Origin: Bacteroidota bacterium
GTDB lineage: Bacteria; Bacteroidota; Bacteroidia; Chitinophagales; Saprospiraceae
Reading direction: 5' to 3'
NCBI GenBank assembly: GCA_024743405.1
Contig: JANSWP010000004.1
Span: 62,001 to 126,000, forward strand
Length of the DNA: 64,000 bases
In this document: positions 18,176 to 26,713 of the stretch, piece after piece
How the letters are laid out: the number at the start of each line of letters is the position of its first letter
How positions within the stretch are numbered: position 1 is the stretch's first letter
Made by a program: the position numbers and the translations under genes
The notes under the pieces: model-generated
Databases searched by the model: none
The model's input: the letters and a program-made list of their open reading frames with translations, nothing else
Told to the model about the DNA's origin: nothing

Positions 18176-19087
18176 TCAAACCTCCTCAAACCCTTGATCT
18201 ACCTCTACAATCGGCTGATTAGCAATGTATTTATACATCCAAGTCGCACTTCCTAAGTTCAATAATTTTACGCCAATTCGACAAAAAAGGAATAATTGTC
18301 CAACAAGGAAAAGAATAAATATCCCCGTCATATTATCGCTTGTAAAGGGGGTCTGTAAAAGCCTATATATTCCAAAAATAATCAATATGGTGAGGATGTT
18401 TAATAGATAAAGAGAAGCTGTTTTAACGAAGTTTTTAATGGTCAATTTAAAGATTTCCAAAATAGGTTTAGTTAGCATTTTTTTATCTCCTGAAACGATA
18501 TGAATTTTTGCATAATCCTGAATCATCGAGAGGATTATTGCGAAAATAGCATAGATTGGAAAAATAATTTTTGCTCCCGAAATAATTGTCACTTCACTCA
18601 CTAAATTAGCATTACTTCCGCCCTCTATGATTGTATAAAACAGTACCCCGAAAATAGCAAGAAGAACAGCATGAAACATCAAAAAATAAAAAGTCAACCG
18701 TAGAAATCGCCAGAAAAATTGAGAGCAGTCATACCAAAAATTCCGCAAAATAAAATGCTCTTTATTTTTATAAAAAGTATTAATAATACCACCGGAAAAG
18801 AAAATATTAAAAACAAAAAAGACAAAAACTAAGATTATTGCCTGCCCCAAAAAAGCCCAGATTGCTCCACTATTTTGTTGGTAAAACTCCATAAAAACAG
18901 TGTAATCAAACCCTCCAAAAATATGCTGAATGACCTTTGAGTTTGCCAACTCAGATTCTAATAAATCAGAAAAAGGACCAGCGGCGAGGAAGGCAAAAAG
19001 TAAATTGATAAGGTAAAGAAAAAGCCACATTTTCTTTTTTTGAAAAGTGCTTTTAAGTCCCTTTTTATATGCTGAAAAAACTTTCAT
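18176..19087 (-). CDS. Hypothetical integral membrane protein (six or so TM helices)
   Basis: 303 residues from the ATG at 19087, preferred because KVFSAYKKGLKSTFQKKKMW gives a typical amphipathic basic N-terminus before the first helix; an upstream start would add 20 residues. Hydrophobic helices lie at roughly 22-40, 80-110, 135-165, 185-205, 235-260 and 265-285. The pattern resembles glycerophosphoryl-diester-phosphodiesterase-like or 'DUF4013-type' multi-helix membrane proteins, but I cannot assign a family. Same strand as, and 80 bp downstream of, the M1 peptidase gene. Confidence 0.7.
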   Translation of the reverse strand: MKVFSAYKKGLKSTFQKKKMWLFLYLINLLFAFLAAGPFSDLLESELANSKVIQHIFGGFDYTVFMEFYQQNSGAIWAFLGQAIILVFVFFVFNIFFSGGIINTFYKNKEHFILRNFWYDCSQFFWRFLRLTFYFLMFHAVLLAIFGVLFYTIIEGGSNANLVSEVTIISGAKIIFPIYAIFAIILSMIQDYAKIHIVSGDKKMLTKPILEIFKLTIKNFVKTASLYLLNILTILIIFGIYRLLQTPFTSDNMTGIFILFLVGQLFLFCRIGVKLLNLGSATWMYKYIANQPIVEVDQGFEEV

Positions 19088-19167
19088 TTCATTGGTTGTT
19101 AAGGGATGATAACTGTAGATTCTCAATAGAAAACACCTAATTATCACCTTTAAATTCTATCCGAACC

Positions 19168-21132
19168 TTATACTAACATGGTCACAGCCTGCATTACATT
19201 TTGAAACCAAAACAACAATTTTGAAAAGTACTTTTTGACTGGAGTGGTTTCAGATTCTTTGACTAAACTATTATTCGTAAAGTTTTGATCTAAATGAATT
19301 TTCCGTTGAGGGTCTACCTCCGCCCAATCGATTTTGGAAGACTTAGCATAATTCAAATAATGAATCCGATCTTTACCGTCCCATTTTTCTAAGATCTCCG
19401 TTCCATCCTCAAAATGAACCAAAATTTCAACCGGTAATTTTACTTCCCCATTTCTATAAATCACTACTTGAGACTTGTAAAGTGGTTCATTATTTTTGTT
19501 ATCCTCTTCATTACCGGTGAGGCAATCTGCCCCAAATACACCAGCTTTTGGGAGTATTTCATTACTAGAAAAAGAGAATAATTCATAATCACACATCTCC
19601 GTTCCAAAATGAACTTGATCGAAAAACCAGCCCATATCTTCACCAACCACTTCATTGACTACATTTATAAAATCATGTCCATATGGATGTTTAAATTTCC
19701 ATTTCTGGTAGTAAGTTTTCCAGATTTCACTCATGGTTGCTTCACCGACTAAGCCTTCCAAAGTCTTTAACCAAATAGCTGTTTTATTATAAGTAATTGT
19801 TCGATATCCATTCACACCATTATCAAAACCCGTTGCAGAAGTCGGCACCATTTTAGGGTTTCGCATATTCAAATACTCAATTCGATTATACTCCACATTG
19901 CCAGCTCCAATCCCTAAAACACTAAATGCGCTCGATTGAGCACCATAATACTCATCCATGATTCGACCTTCCCAATAGGTGGTAAACCCCTCATCCATCC
20001 ATGGTTCTTCTTGCTCATTGGTCGCTAAAATTTGTTGAAAAAATTGATGCGTCAATTCATGAACCGCAAAGGTTTCGGAAAGTAAAACCCCTTCCGGAAG
20101 AATTCGAAGATTGAGTACTGAAATCAGGGTCGGATATTCCATCGCACCAGTAAACAATCCATGATAAGGCACATCTACCATCGTCAAGGAATGATAAGGA
20201 TATTCACCAAGATGCTCTGCAAAGTAATCAAATGAGTTTTTGGCCGCATCAAAATAGCGTTCAACAAAGCATTCATGCCCCGGAAAAGTCATCACTTTTA
20301 GATCTACATTTCGCCATTTATCTTCATAAACTAAATAATCGGGGGAAGCAGTCCATGTATAATCAATTACATCTTCGAGGTGAAAGGAATGGGTCGTCAT
20401 TTTTCCATTTTCAGTCGTTTTCTGCAAAGAACCAGAAGCCCCTACCTTATAATCACCAGGTACCGTAATATGTACATCATAATTCCCAAATTCACCGTAA
20501 TACTCTGTATTCGAGTGGTATTGATGACAGTTCCAACCAGATGCTTTGGTTCTGCCCATTTCCTCCGTTTCATAAACACCCAATTTAGGATACCATTGTG
20601 CTAGAAAAAAATAATCGCGAGAATAACCTGACCGAACCATGATTTTTGGAATTTTAACGGTAAAATCAAAAGTTACTGTCACAGATTCATTTGGTAAAAC
20701 TGGCTCCGCTAATTGGACACTTAAAACGGTTTGATCTGCTTCATGATCATTATCAGGTTGAATATATTTGGAAGAGAGGTTTTGTCCATTGTCATTTTTT
20801 ATATTACTCATCTCATTCCAACCCCAAGTACATTCTTCATCTGTTGGTCTCCTACTTATTCGGTTAGAGTTTTTGAAAAAAGTGGATTCGGTATTCTTGA
20901 ACGCATTATAATATAGGTGAAAATGCAAATCGGGAACAGTGTCATTGGATGGGTTTTTCCAAGTTAAAGTGGTTTTCCCATGAATCATTTTCGTTTCGGG
21001 GTCGAGTGTGATTTGCATATCATAGTTAGCGGTTCGGGGCGAAAGGGGTTGTTCGAACCAACCTTTTTGAGCAAAGGTATTGAAAACTAAAAAACAGAAA
21101 ATCAAGACACTCCAGTTGGTCTTTTGTTTCAT
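19168..21132 (-). CDS. M1-family zinc metallopeptidase (aminopeptidase-like), exported
   Basis: 654 residues from the ATG at 21132, which starts a good signal peptide (TNWSVLIFCFLVFNTFA, cleavage before QKGW). The N-terminal beta-saddle (ANYDMQITLDPETKMIHGKT) precedes the catalytic domain: GAMEYP (the GxMEN exopeptidase motif, variant), HELTH (about 358-362) and the third zinc ligand in WMDEGFTTYWEG (about 381). Cleaves N-terminal residues from peptides in the periplasm (family knowledge). The C-terminal ~120 residues include Cys residues and a charged tail with a final hydrophobic helix (KLLFWFQNVMQAVTMLV), which may be a membrane or sorting tail. Confidence 0.92.
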   Translation of the reverse strand: MKQKTNWSVLIFCFLVFNTFAQKGWFEQPLSPRTANYDMQITLDPETKMIHGKTTLTWKNPSNDTVPDLHFHLYYNAFKNTESTFFKNSNRISRRPTDEECTWGWNEMSNIKNDNGQNLSSKYIQPDNDHEADQTVLSVQLAEPVLPNESVTVTFDFTVKIPKIMVRSGYSRDYFFLAQWYPKLGVYETEEMGRTKASGWNCHQYHSNTEYYGEFGNYDVHITVPGDYKVGASGSLQKTTENGKMTTHSFHLEDVIDYTWTASPDYLVYEDKWRNVDLKVMTFPGHECFVERYFDAAKNSFDYFAEHLGEYPYHSLTMVDVPYHGLFTGAMEYPTLISVLNLRILPEGVLLSETFAVHELTHQFFQQILATNEQEEPWMDEGFTTYWEGRIMDEYYGAQSSAFSVLGIGAGNVEYNRIEYLNMRNPKMVPTSATGFDNGVNGYRTITYNKTAIWLKTLEGLVGEATMSEIWKTYYQKWKFKHPYGHDFINVVNEVVGEDMGWFFDQVHFGTEMCDYELFSFSSNEILPKAGVFGADCLTGNEEDNKNNEPLYKSQVVIYRNGEVKLPVEILVHFEDGTEILEKWDGKDRIHYLNYAKSSKIDWAEVDPQRKIHLDQNFTNNSLVKESETTPVKKYFSKLLFWFQNVMQAVTMLV

Positions 21133-21314
21133 ATGCTGGATGGAGAATTTTAAAAAAGTGTTTGAAAGTAGGAGAACTAGAGCGAACGAAAATAAATAAC
21201 GTCCTCTCAATCTATCCTTCTTTCAACCTCTCTCAATCGAAGGGCGCAAATTTACCAAAAAATTGGAGGGTGTAGATAATTCGTTTTTATTTTGGATAGA
21301 TGTTCCAACTTTAA

Positions 21315-21511
21315 GTAACGGCTAAAAAATAAGTCCGTCAATTTGAAATAGTAGATTTTGGATTTTAGTAAGGCAAAAATACTTTTTGCGTTCGCCTTTG
21401 TACCTTCTGGCACAAGCCAGCGCAGGATGCAGGGCATCGGCGAGTATTTTTAACACCGCAAAAATTCAAAAAATACATAGACAAATGTCAGAGTTATTCT
21501 TTAGACGTTAC
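21315..21511. repeat. Miniature inverted-repeat element (197 bp, family A/C), TAA duplication
   Basis: Left GTAACGGCTAAAAAATAAGT and right ATTCTTTAGACGTTAC are imperfect inverted repeats; flanks are TAA (21312-21314) and TAA (21512-21514). The core (AGGCAAAAATACTTTTTGCG ... GGATGCAGGGCATCGGCGAG, then TATTTTTAAC) has the family A layout, and GGCGAGTATTTTTAAC is identical to the element at 63100. A truncated copy is at 2931-3046. Confidence 0.85.
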
Positions 21512-21552
21512 TAAGTAAAAATTGCATTTTAGAAATTAAGAAACCATACCGA

Positions 21553-21600
21553 TTGATAAAAGTTGTAATTGCCGATGACCACCAAATGTTTTCAGGATGA
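21553..21600 (+). pseudogene. Stub of a NarL/LuxR-type response regulator
   Basis: From TTG at 21553 the frame reads LIKVVIADDHQMFSG then TGA. IKVVIADDHQMF is the typical first strand and acidic pair of a receiver domain (the DD that binds Mg2+). The frame stops after 15 residues and no further receiver sequence is visible, so this is the start of a lost gene. Confidence 0.7.
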
Positions 21601-21623
21601 AAATAGTATAAAAGGTGCATAGG

Positions 21624-21707
21624 TCACCTTTTATGAAAAAAATCTAGGCTGTAGATATTTTGCCTAAAATTCAATGCAGAAAAAGGTTTCATAGGATGTC
21701 TTGCCAT
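21624..21707 (-). pseudogene. Short copy of duplicated small ORF (27 aa)
   Basis: Reads MARHPMKPFSALNFRQNIYS, then LDFFHKR and a stop. It matches both ends of the 61-aa ORF at 22049-22234 but lacks 32 internal codons; the join lies at a GCATT repeat present at both deletion edges. Bases upstream (TCTCGCGAAAAC before ATG) are also the same in both copies. Function unknown; probably a remnant. Confidence 0.5.
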
Positions 21708-22048
21708 GTTTTCGCGAGATGGATGTTGCCTATCAAAGGGGAATGACCTTTTCATTTTAGAGAAGCAGTTTTAAAATTCCGTAAAGAACTATCTACTGTT
21801 TGAGTGCAGCGAGTTTGGGTAGTTTAGGGATTTTTAATCTGCGAAACGTATAGAAATGAAAACAGTCTTGATTTTTTTGGTCATTTTTTTATCAAGATAA
21901 AAAGGACAAGAGTTTGAAAATCAATTGTTTAATACAGTTTTCATCTTGATAAAAAGCATCAAAAGTCAAAACTGAATTTCTTTATCAGTCCTTCATTTTT
22001 ACTCTGGTTAAACCAGTCCATAAGTTTCAAATTAGTGTTCTCCTTTTT

Positions 22049-22234
22049 TCAAATGATGAAAAAAGAAGGAAAAAAATCTAGGCATTGGATATTTTGGCTA
22101 AAATTTAATGCCCCCCACAGACGATCCAAATGCTCGCAAAGCTCACGTGGATAGTCTTTCTCGCCTCCCCTCATTGAATTTCTTAACTCCAAAATCTCCA
22201 ATGCCGAAAAAGGTTTCATAGGATGTCTTGCCAT
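22049..22234 (-). pseudogene. Long copy of duplicated small ORF (61 aa), probable gene fragment
   Basis: Starts MARHPMKPFSALEILELRNS and continues with a charged segment (GGEKDYPRELCEHLDRLW). It ends with NFSQNIQCLDFF-like sequence shared with the short copy at 21624-21707. The soluble, mixed-charge composition looks protein-derived, and the short frame suggests the N-terminus of a larger lost gene. No family recognised. Confidence 0.4.
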
Positions 22235-22352
22235 GTTTTCGCGAGATTTAATTGGAGAGGTTCGAGGTTTTATTATTTTTATTTAAATTATCCACTATTT
22301 TTTTCATCTATTACAAAATACTGACTACCAGTCATTTATGCTCCAAAAAAGC

Positions 22353-22556
22353 TTACATCATCCTCACTAAAAATTCTCTTAACATTTTTTTAAGGAATAC
22401 AGCGGCAACCTTTTTAGACATTTCTGAACCTATAGTGTATAGCAGATCATTAATAATATTTTCAATTAAAAAATTATCAAATAACTCGATTCTGTACTCA
22501 TAACGAATCAATGAGTACCCATCAGAATAGACTAAATTTTTAGGTAAAAAATTAAC
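22353..22556 (-). pseudogene. Open 67-codon fragment without start codon
   Basis: On the minus strand this stretch is open between a TGA and a TAA and reads NLVYSDGYSLIRYEYRIEL, then FDNFLIENIINDLLYTIG and KVAAVFLKKMLREFLVRMM. Composition is balanced and protein-like but there is no ATG near its upstream end. Possibly the C-terminus of a lost gene; family not recognised. Confidence 0.3.
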
Positions 22557-22648
22557 TCAAATGAGCATTTGAGTAGTCCAACAGATATGAAAGCCGTCAA
22601 CCCAAATCCTCGATTGGATAAAAGTGAGCGTGACATTTTTCATAACCT

Positions 22649-22682
22649 GCAAGAGAAGCTTCCTATGTTTCTCTTGCTTTTT
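22649..22682 (+). terminator. Terminator-like hairpin
   Basis: GCAAGAGAA (22649-22657) pairs with TTCTCTTGC (22669-22677) and is followed by five T. No intact gene lies immediately upstream on the plus strand, so it may be a leftover or serve the minus side weakly. Confidence 0.4.
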
Positions 22683-22781
22683 GAAAAAAAATTACGGTAG
22701 GAGTCAGATTGGGGACTATGGTCTAACAATGTAATTTCTTAAAACAATTAATAATTTCTAATCAGTAAAAAGTTAATAATC

Positions 22782-23450
22782 ATGATGAAACAAATTTTGA
22801 AATTTTCAATGGTATTCGCATTTGCAATGGCAGCATTTTTTACTTCTTGTGATAAAAGTACACTTACCACTCAAGAGGGCGTATTTGAATTCACAGATGA
22901 AGCCATGTTTACCCTACAAGAAAGTGGAAGTATTGGCCGGAAAGGATGTTTTGAATTAGTTTTCCCTATAACTATTGAGTTTCCAGACAGCACAACGGCA
23001 GATGTCAACGATTATGATGAATTACGAACAGCCATCAAAGAATGGAAAGAAGCTAATCCGGATGCACAGGAGAAACCAAATTTTGTATTCCCCATTGAAG
23101 TTATTTCAGAAGATGGCGAGGTCATTTCAGTGGCAAATAAAGCAGAATTATTTGAATTAAAAAAAGATTGTAAAGGTAATTTTAACCGCCCAAAAGGACA
23201 CAAATGTAAGCCTTGTTTTGAGTTGGTATTCCCGCTCACCATTGAATTTCCTGATGGCACGACTCAAGAAGTAGCAGACCGTTCAGAACTAAAAACGACA
23301 ATTAGAGAATGGAAACAAAACAATCAAGGTTCAGATGAGCGTCCAGCTATTGTTTTCCCAATTGATGTAGAAATGGAGGACGGAACAATTGTTCCTGTTA
23401 ATAGCAAAGAAGAGTTGAAAGAATTGAGAGAGAGTTGCGGAGATGATTAA
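22782..23450 (+). CDS. Lipoprotein with two Cys-framed ~75-aa repeats (family member 1)
   Basis: 222 residues. Lipoprotein signal peptide with lipobox AFFTSC (Cys23). After a short linker come two repeats, residues 56-130 and 145-219, each starting C-F-E-L-V-F-P-[IL]-T-I-E-F-P-D and ending in Cys, with an internal W and a P-x-[FI]-V-F-P-I-[ED]-V strand; the spacing from first to last Cys is 75 in both. A disulfide closing each repeat is plausible. Related proteins are at 26714-27583 (three repeats) and 46987-47694 (two). Probably surface or periplasmic; function unknown. A strong terminator follows. Confidence 0.8.
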   Translation: MMKQILKFSMVFAFAMAAFFTSCDKSTLTTQEGVFEFTDEAMFTLQESGSIGRKGCFELVFPITIEFPDSTTADVNDYDELRTAIKEWKEANPDAQEKPNFVFPIEVISEDGEVISVANKAELFELKKDCKGNFNRPKGHKCKPCFELVFPLTIEFPDGTTQEVADRSELKTTIREWKQNNQGSDERPAIVFPIDVEMEDGTIVPVNSKEELKELRESCGDD

Positions 23451-23509
23451 TGTTCTCCATGAATTATTGGATAAAAAGAAAATGTTCATTTTTGCCTAAA
23501 TGAATTAAT

Positions 23510-23540
23510 AATGCCACACAATTTTTGTGTGGCATTTTTT
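23510..23540 (+). terminator. Rho-independent terminator after repeat lipoprotein gene
   Basis: AATGCCACACAA (23510-23521) pairs perfectly with TTGTGTGGCATT (23525-23536), loop TTT, followed by T-run to 23540. It is 60 bp after the stop codon of the gene ending at 23450. Confidence 0.85.
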
Positions 23541-23756
23541 ATATGATGGGGTTAGAAATAAACGAATTGCTTGAATGTGAGACCATACCATCTTGATACA
23601 AGAAGAGAAGAGGGTTAAAATGAGTGCAAGGCTAACATGCCTCATAATGACGGATTTTGAACTAAAGGTACTAGATTTTTCCATTGCTACACTGGAAAAA
23701 AGCCCTCTAATAGGGGATAAAGAAAAGAAGCTCATTCAAATTTTTCGTGAAATTTT

Positions 23757-23905
23757 CAGCCTATGCTTTTTTAAGCTTGTTGTTGTTCTTTTGGCATTGC
23801 CCCAAAAGAACCAAAAAGTCTAGGTAAATCAAACTCCCTCCGGTCACACAGTGATTTACCCCGCCACCCGCCAAATTAGACAGGCTTCGGTACCTGTAAT
23901 TAAAT
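23757..23905 (+). repeat. Truncated core D repeat
   Basis: GTTCTTTTGGCATTGCCCCA followed by AAAGAACCAAAAAGTCTAG matches the interior of the element at 15057-15253; both end with CCCGCCAAATTA. Here the terminal repeats are not found. The phrase is of a kind widely dispersed in Bacteroidota intergenic DNA. With the next repeat it fills the 539-bp gap before the porin-like gene's end. Confidence 0.6.
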
Positions 23906-23937
23906 TTTGTTGAAAACAAATCATCTTTTATTCCCCA

Positions 23938-23979
23938 TAAATTATCGACAACATATTGGTTTTGAGTTTTGCCTAAGGG
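23938..23979 (-). repeat. Family E repeat, left end only
   Basis: Reverse complement reads CTTAGGCAAAACTCAAAACC then AATATGTTGTCGATAATTT, the conserved start of family E, without the hairpin half. It ends 11 bp from the stop of the next gene. Confidence 0.6.
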
Positions 23980-23989
23980 CCTATTCTCA

Positions 23990-24802
23990 TTAAAAAGACT
24001 TTACATAACCTTTCTTTCGTTTGTTAAACTCCATTCCAAAAGTGAGGATCAGTCTCTGTATCATGATATCATAATCCGCAATTATCTCACTGCCAAAATC
24101 ATCGATAAATCGTTCTGTCCCGTCCGTTTTTTGCATATGGTAACCTAGAGTAAGAACAAATTTGCTCTTCTTTCGAGAAGAAAAATGCATACCTCCACCT
24201 GCCTGAAAATTAATTCCCCCATTAGGATTATTACTTCCAAAATTGGATTCATCATTTCTAGTCCCATAACCAACTCTTGAATAGATAAATGGACGCCTTT
24301 TCTTATTATTTATATAATAACGACCATAGATATATTGGCAACTAACCTGCGTATCAAACTCAAAGCCACTTACGACTGCCTGATTAAATTCAAATCCTAT
24401 TCCAGCTCCTATCGCAAATCTTGGATTAAGGTAATAGCCAAACAAAAACGAAGTATGTGAAGAAATTCGGGATTCCTCCTCTACTGGAGCGAATCCTTCA
24501 AAATTCGTTGCGAGCCCAGGCTGAAAGAAAAAACCTCGCGTGACATGATATTTTCCATCACGATGTAGTTCAATATCTTTAGAATCCAAATATCGTTTTA
24601 CTAGGTACTTAGAAAAATTTATTTCATTTCCATCAATCAATCTCACATTTAAACTTTCTCCCCTATCATTCAAAACTTCTCCGATGTAAACGGAACCATT
24701 GTGGAGATAAAAAATGGAATTATTTTGTTGGGCGGATAAGTCAAAAACGAGAATGGAAAGTAAAAAACTAATGGAGAGTACAATTTTGTAAGATGAATTC
24801 AT
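23990..24802 (-). CDS. Outer-membrane beta-barrel (porin-like) protein
   Basis: 270 residues. Signal peptide (VLSISFLLSILVFDLSA, then QQ), a ~65-residue N-terminal part with short beta strands (SIFYLHNGSVYIGEVLNDRG), then alternating amphipathic strands from ~90 (GFFFQPGLATNFEGF, FLFGYYLNPRFAIGAGIGFEF, YIYGRYYINNKKRRPFIYSR, FQAGGGMHFSSRKKSKFVLTLGY) ending RLILTFGMEF plus a short basic tail. Pattern and length fit OmpW/'outer membrane beta-barrel' proteins with 8 strands. The role is unknown. Same strand as the LVIVD lipoprotein gene upstream. Confidence 0.75.
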   Translation of the reverse strand: MNSSYKIVLSISFLLSILVFDLSAQQNNSIFYLHNGSVYIGEVLNDRGESLNVRLIDGNEINFSKYLVKRYLDSKDIELHRDGKYHVTRGFFFQPGLATNFEGFAPVEEESRISSHTSFLFGYYLNPRFAIGAGIGFEFNQAVVSGFEFDTQVSCQYIYGRYYINNKKRRPFIYSRVGYGTRNDESNFGSNNPNGGINFQAGGGMHFSSRKKSKFVLTLGYHMQKTDGTERFIDDFGSEIIADYDIMIQRLILTFGMEFNKRKKGYVKSF

Positions 24803-24943
24803 TTGGAACTTAATTTTGGATGCTCAAAGCTGTGATGAAAGCTATTTACTAGGGAATAGGATAAGAAAGTAAATCGAGTAATCGATTCACTTTCTTATTC
24901 GACACAAAGTAAAAAGTCTACGGATTTAGGAATTAACTCATTC

Positions 24944-26206
24944 CTAATAATTAATTCTACTTTCCAATTGGAAATTCAAAGAGGCATCTAAAATATATTG
25001 TTCCAAACCAGTCGTACCCGCAATTAATATTAAATCTGTTCGAGTAGGATGTTCCAAAATATCATAAGCTTCAATATTGGAATCGTGTTTTATTTCTTTC
25101 AAATCCAAAGGATTGGTTGCATCAAAAATGGTCATGCCATTTGCTCCTTCCCCAACGAAAAGTAAATTACCGATAGCAGCCATTCCATAAGGACTTCTCA
25201 TCTCAATTTCGTCCACTTGATTAGGATTCTGAAGATTTTCAATATCCAATACAATCAAAGCATTTGTATTGCCTGGGCACTCAGAAAAATCTCCTGTTCG
25301 TAAACTAACATAAACGGCATTCCCGGTTGGTAAAACAGGGTCGCATGAAGTCGCATGATTAAAATAATATTGACGCGATGGATTACTTGGATTAGAAGCA
25401 TCATAAATTTCCATAGATGACCTCGACCCAATAAATAATTTATTTTGGTAAGGGAAGATTGTTTCCATTTCAACGCCTATCGACGCTTGGTGATTCACCA
25501 CCTCAAAAGCAGCATCATCTCTTATAATATTTAAATCACTTCGACCAAGTATGTATACATGACCATCACTATAAGTCACTCTATTGATCGTTCCACTTGA
25601 TTGATTACTGTTTCCAGCGAAAGAAGCAGGTACAGCAGAACGCGGAATGATATTTTGAGCAAAATCAAGATAAACCCAATCTCCTGTAGAGATTTCTTTA
25701 TACAAATTACTATTTTGATTAACTTCTTTGGTTACTTGTTCATAGGTAAAGCCTAATAAAGTTTCTCCAGCAGCATTGGTCAATTCATTTGTGAATACAT
25801 TCTCTGCCCGTCCTTCTAAGGTAACATTCAATGGGTCAGAAATATCTAATTTAACCACATCATAGTAACTTTCGGCATAGAGATAATTCCCTTTTACAAA
25901 AAATTCACGGTTACCAGGCACATTGATAAAATTCACTGTTTCAGGTGAAGATGAATTAGAATTATCAATCACATGAATACCTTTTTCTTCTTCGCCGATC
26001 AATATTATTTCTTCGGCAATGTAAATTTTTCCAGGGTTAATTATTGCTTGAGAGGTTGAATTGATGGGTCGCGATCTTACTTCATCAAGATCCCCGTAAA
26101 TGGCAATAGCTTCATAATAAGTTACATTGAGTGTGCCGATATCTTCGGTACAAGCAATGAAAAAGAGAGGTAAAGAAAGCATTAAAAAATAGTGTACTTT
26201 TTTCAT
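24944..26206 (-). CDS. LVIVD-repeat-like beta-propeller lipoprotein
   Basis: 420 residues. Lipobox SLPLFFIAC (Cys19). Repeated propeller-blade phrases occur: KGIHVIDNSNSSSPETVNFI, YDVVKLDISDPLNVTLEG, SSMEIYDASNPSNPSRQYYF, NALIVLDIENLQNPNQVDEI and NGMTIFDATNPLDLKEIKH. These 'x-x-DxSNPxxP' units are the LVIVD repeat, forming a surface beta-propeller. Bacteroidota LVIVD lipoproteins are usually single genes of unknown role, perhaps ligand binding. No partner gene is obvious; a porin-like gene follows 140 bp downstream. Confidence 0.85.
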   Translation of the reverse strand: MKKVHYFLMLSLPLFFIACTEDIGTLNVTYYEAIAIYGDLDEVRSRPINSTSQAIINPGKIYIAEEIILIGEEEKGIHVIDNSNSSSPETVNFINVPGNREFFVKGNYLYAESYYDVVKLDISDPLNVTLEGRAENVFTNELTNAAGETLLGFTYEQVTKEVNQNSNLYKEISTGDWVYLDFAQNIIPRSAVPASFAGNSNQSSGTINRVTYSDGHVYILGRSDLNIIRDDAAFEVVNHQASIGVEMETIFPYQNKLFIGSRSSMEIYDASNPSNPSRQYYFNHATSCDPVLPTGNAVYVSLRTGDFSECPGNTNALIVLDIENLQNPNQVDEIEMRSPYGMAAIGNLLFVGEGANGMTIFDATNPLDLKEIKHDSNIEAYDILEHPTRTDLILIAGTTGLEQYILDASLNFQLESRINY

Positions 26207-26690
26207 AAAAAATAGAGATTTTGTGGTGTAAGAGAGTCTATTAAAAAAAATTCTAGAATTACTTTTAATAAGACAAGATTGTATTTCTGTGAGGTTGGTT
26301 ATGAAACCGAAAAACGAAATAGCGCCCCTAAAAAAAGAAAAAAGAAAATGAACCCAATACCAACTACCGTAAATATCTAGAGAAAAGAATCATAAATTTA
26401 ATAAGGGATTTCATCGGTTATTTTTTTTGAAGACCCTAAATACAATCTAGACAGGAACGGGAATAAAAATCAGAAATTTCTTTTATCAACTCTTTTAACT
26501 TTACAGTATGTCTAAATTTTTACTTCCTAAAAACCAACGCTTTATGAACCTGCCTTTCAAATTATTGCGGTCATTTGCCTCGGCAAACTCCCTTAATAAT
26601 TTATCGCCAGAACCAAAAATCATTGATTCTCAATTTGTAAAATTTTTAACCATACTCTTAATCACACACCTAACTTAATCATGTTTTCTT
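26207..26690. other. Intergenic region, no convincing gene
   Basis: Divergent gap between two lipoprotein genes. It is A-rich on the plus strand. A 56-codon frame at 26508-26678 (start MSKFLLPKNQRFMNL) has no coding signature or relatives I recognise and is probably chance. No repeats of families A-E seen. Confidence 0.5.
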
Positions 26691-26698
26691 TAACTTTG
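26691..26698 (+). promoter_or_regulatory. Possible Bacteroidota -7 box (TAACTTTG)
   Basis: TAACTTTG matches the TAnnTTTG consensus exactly and lies 15 bp before the chosen ATG at 26714. It falls inside the alternative longer reading frame (ATG at 26681), which supports the downstream start. No clear -33 TTG is seen, and the leader would be very short. Confidence 0.35.
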
Positions 26699-26713
26699 CA
26701 AAAAAAATATCAC

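Larger units (their letters stand above)
21601..22781. other. Gene-poor region with decayed fragments
   Basis: About 1.2 kb without a convincing intact gene. It contains two copies of a small minus-strand ORF, an aborted signal-peptide-like ORF at 21856-21900 (MKTVLIFLVIFLSR then stop), inverted ATCAAGAT/ATCTTGAT motifs near 21890-21955, an open minus-strand stretch at 22353-22556 and a hairpin at 22649-22677. It looks like remains of deleted or inserted genes. Confidence 0.6.

Noticed and set aside
22252-22503. 83-codon plus-strand frame with many Phe/Leu/Ile
   Set aside because: Low-complexity AT-rich content, opposite to a more protein-like minus-strand frame; neither is intact.
26508-26678. 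56-codon plus-strand frame before the repeat lipoprotein
   Set aside because: No signal, no conserved motif, not duplicated; probably chance.
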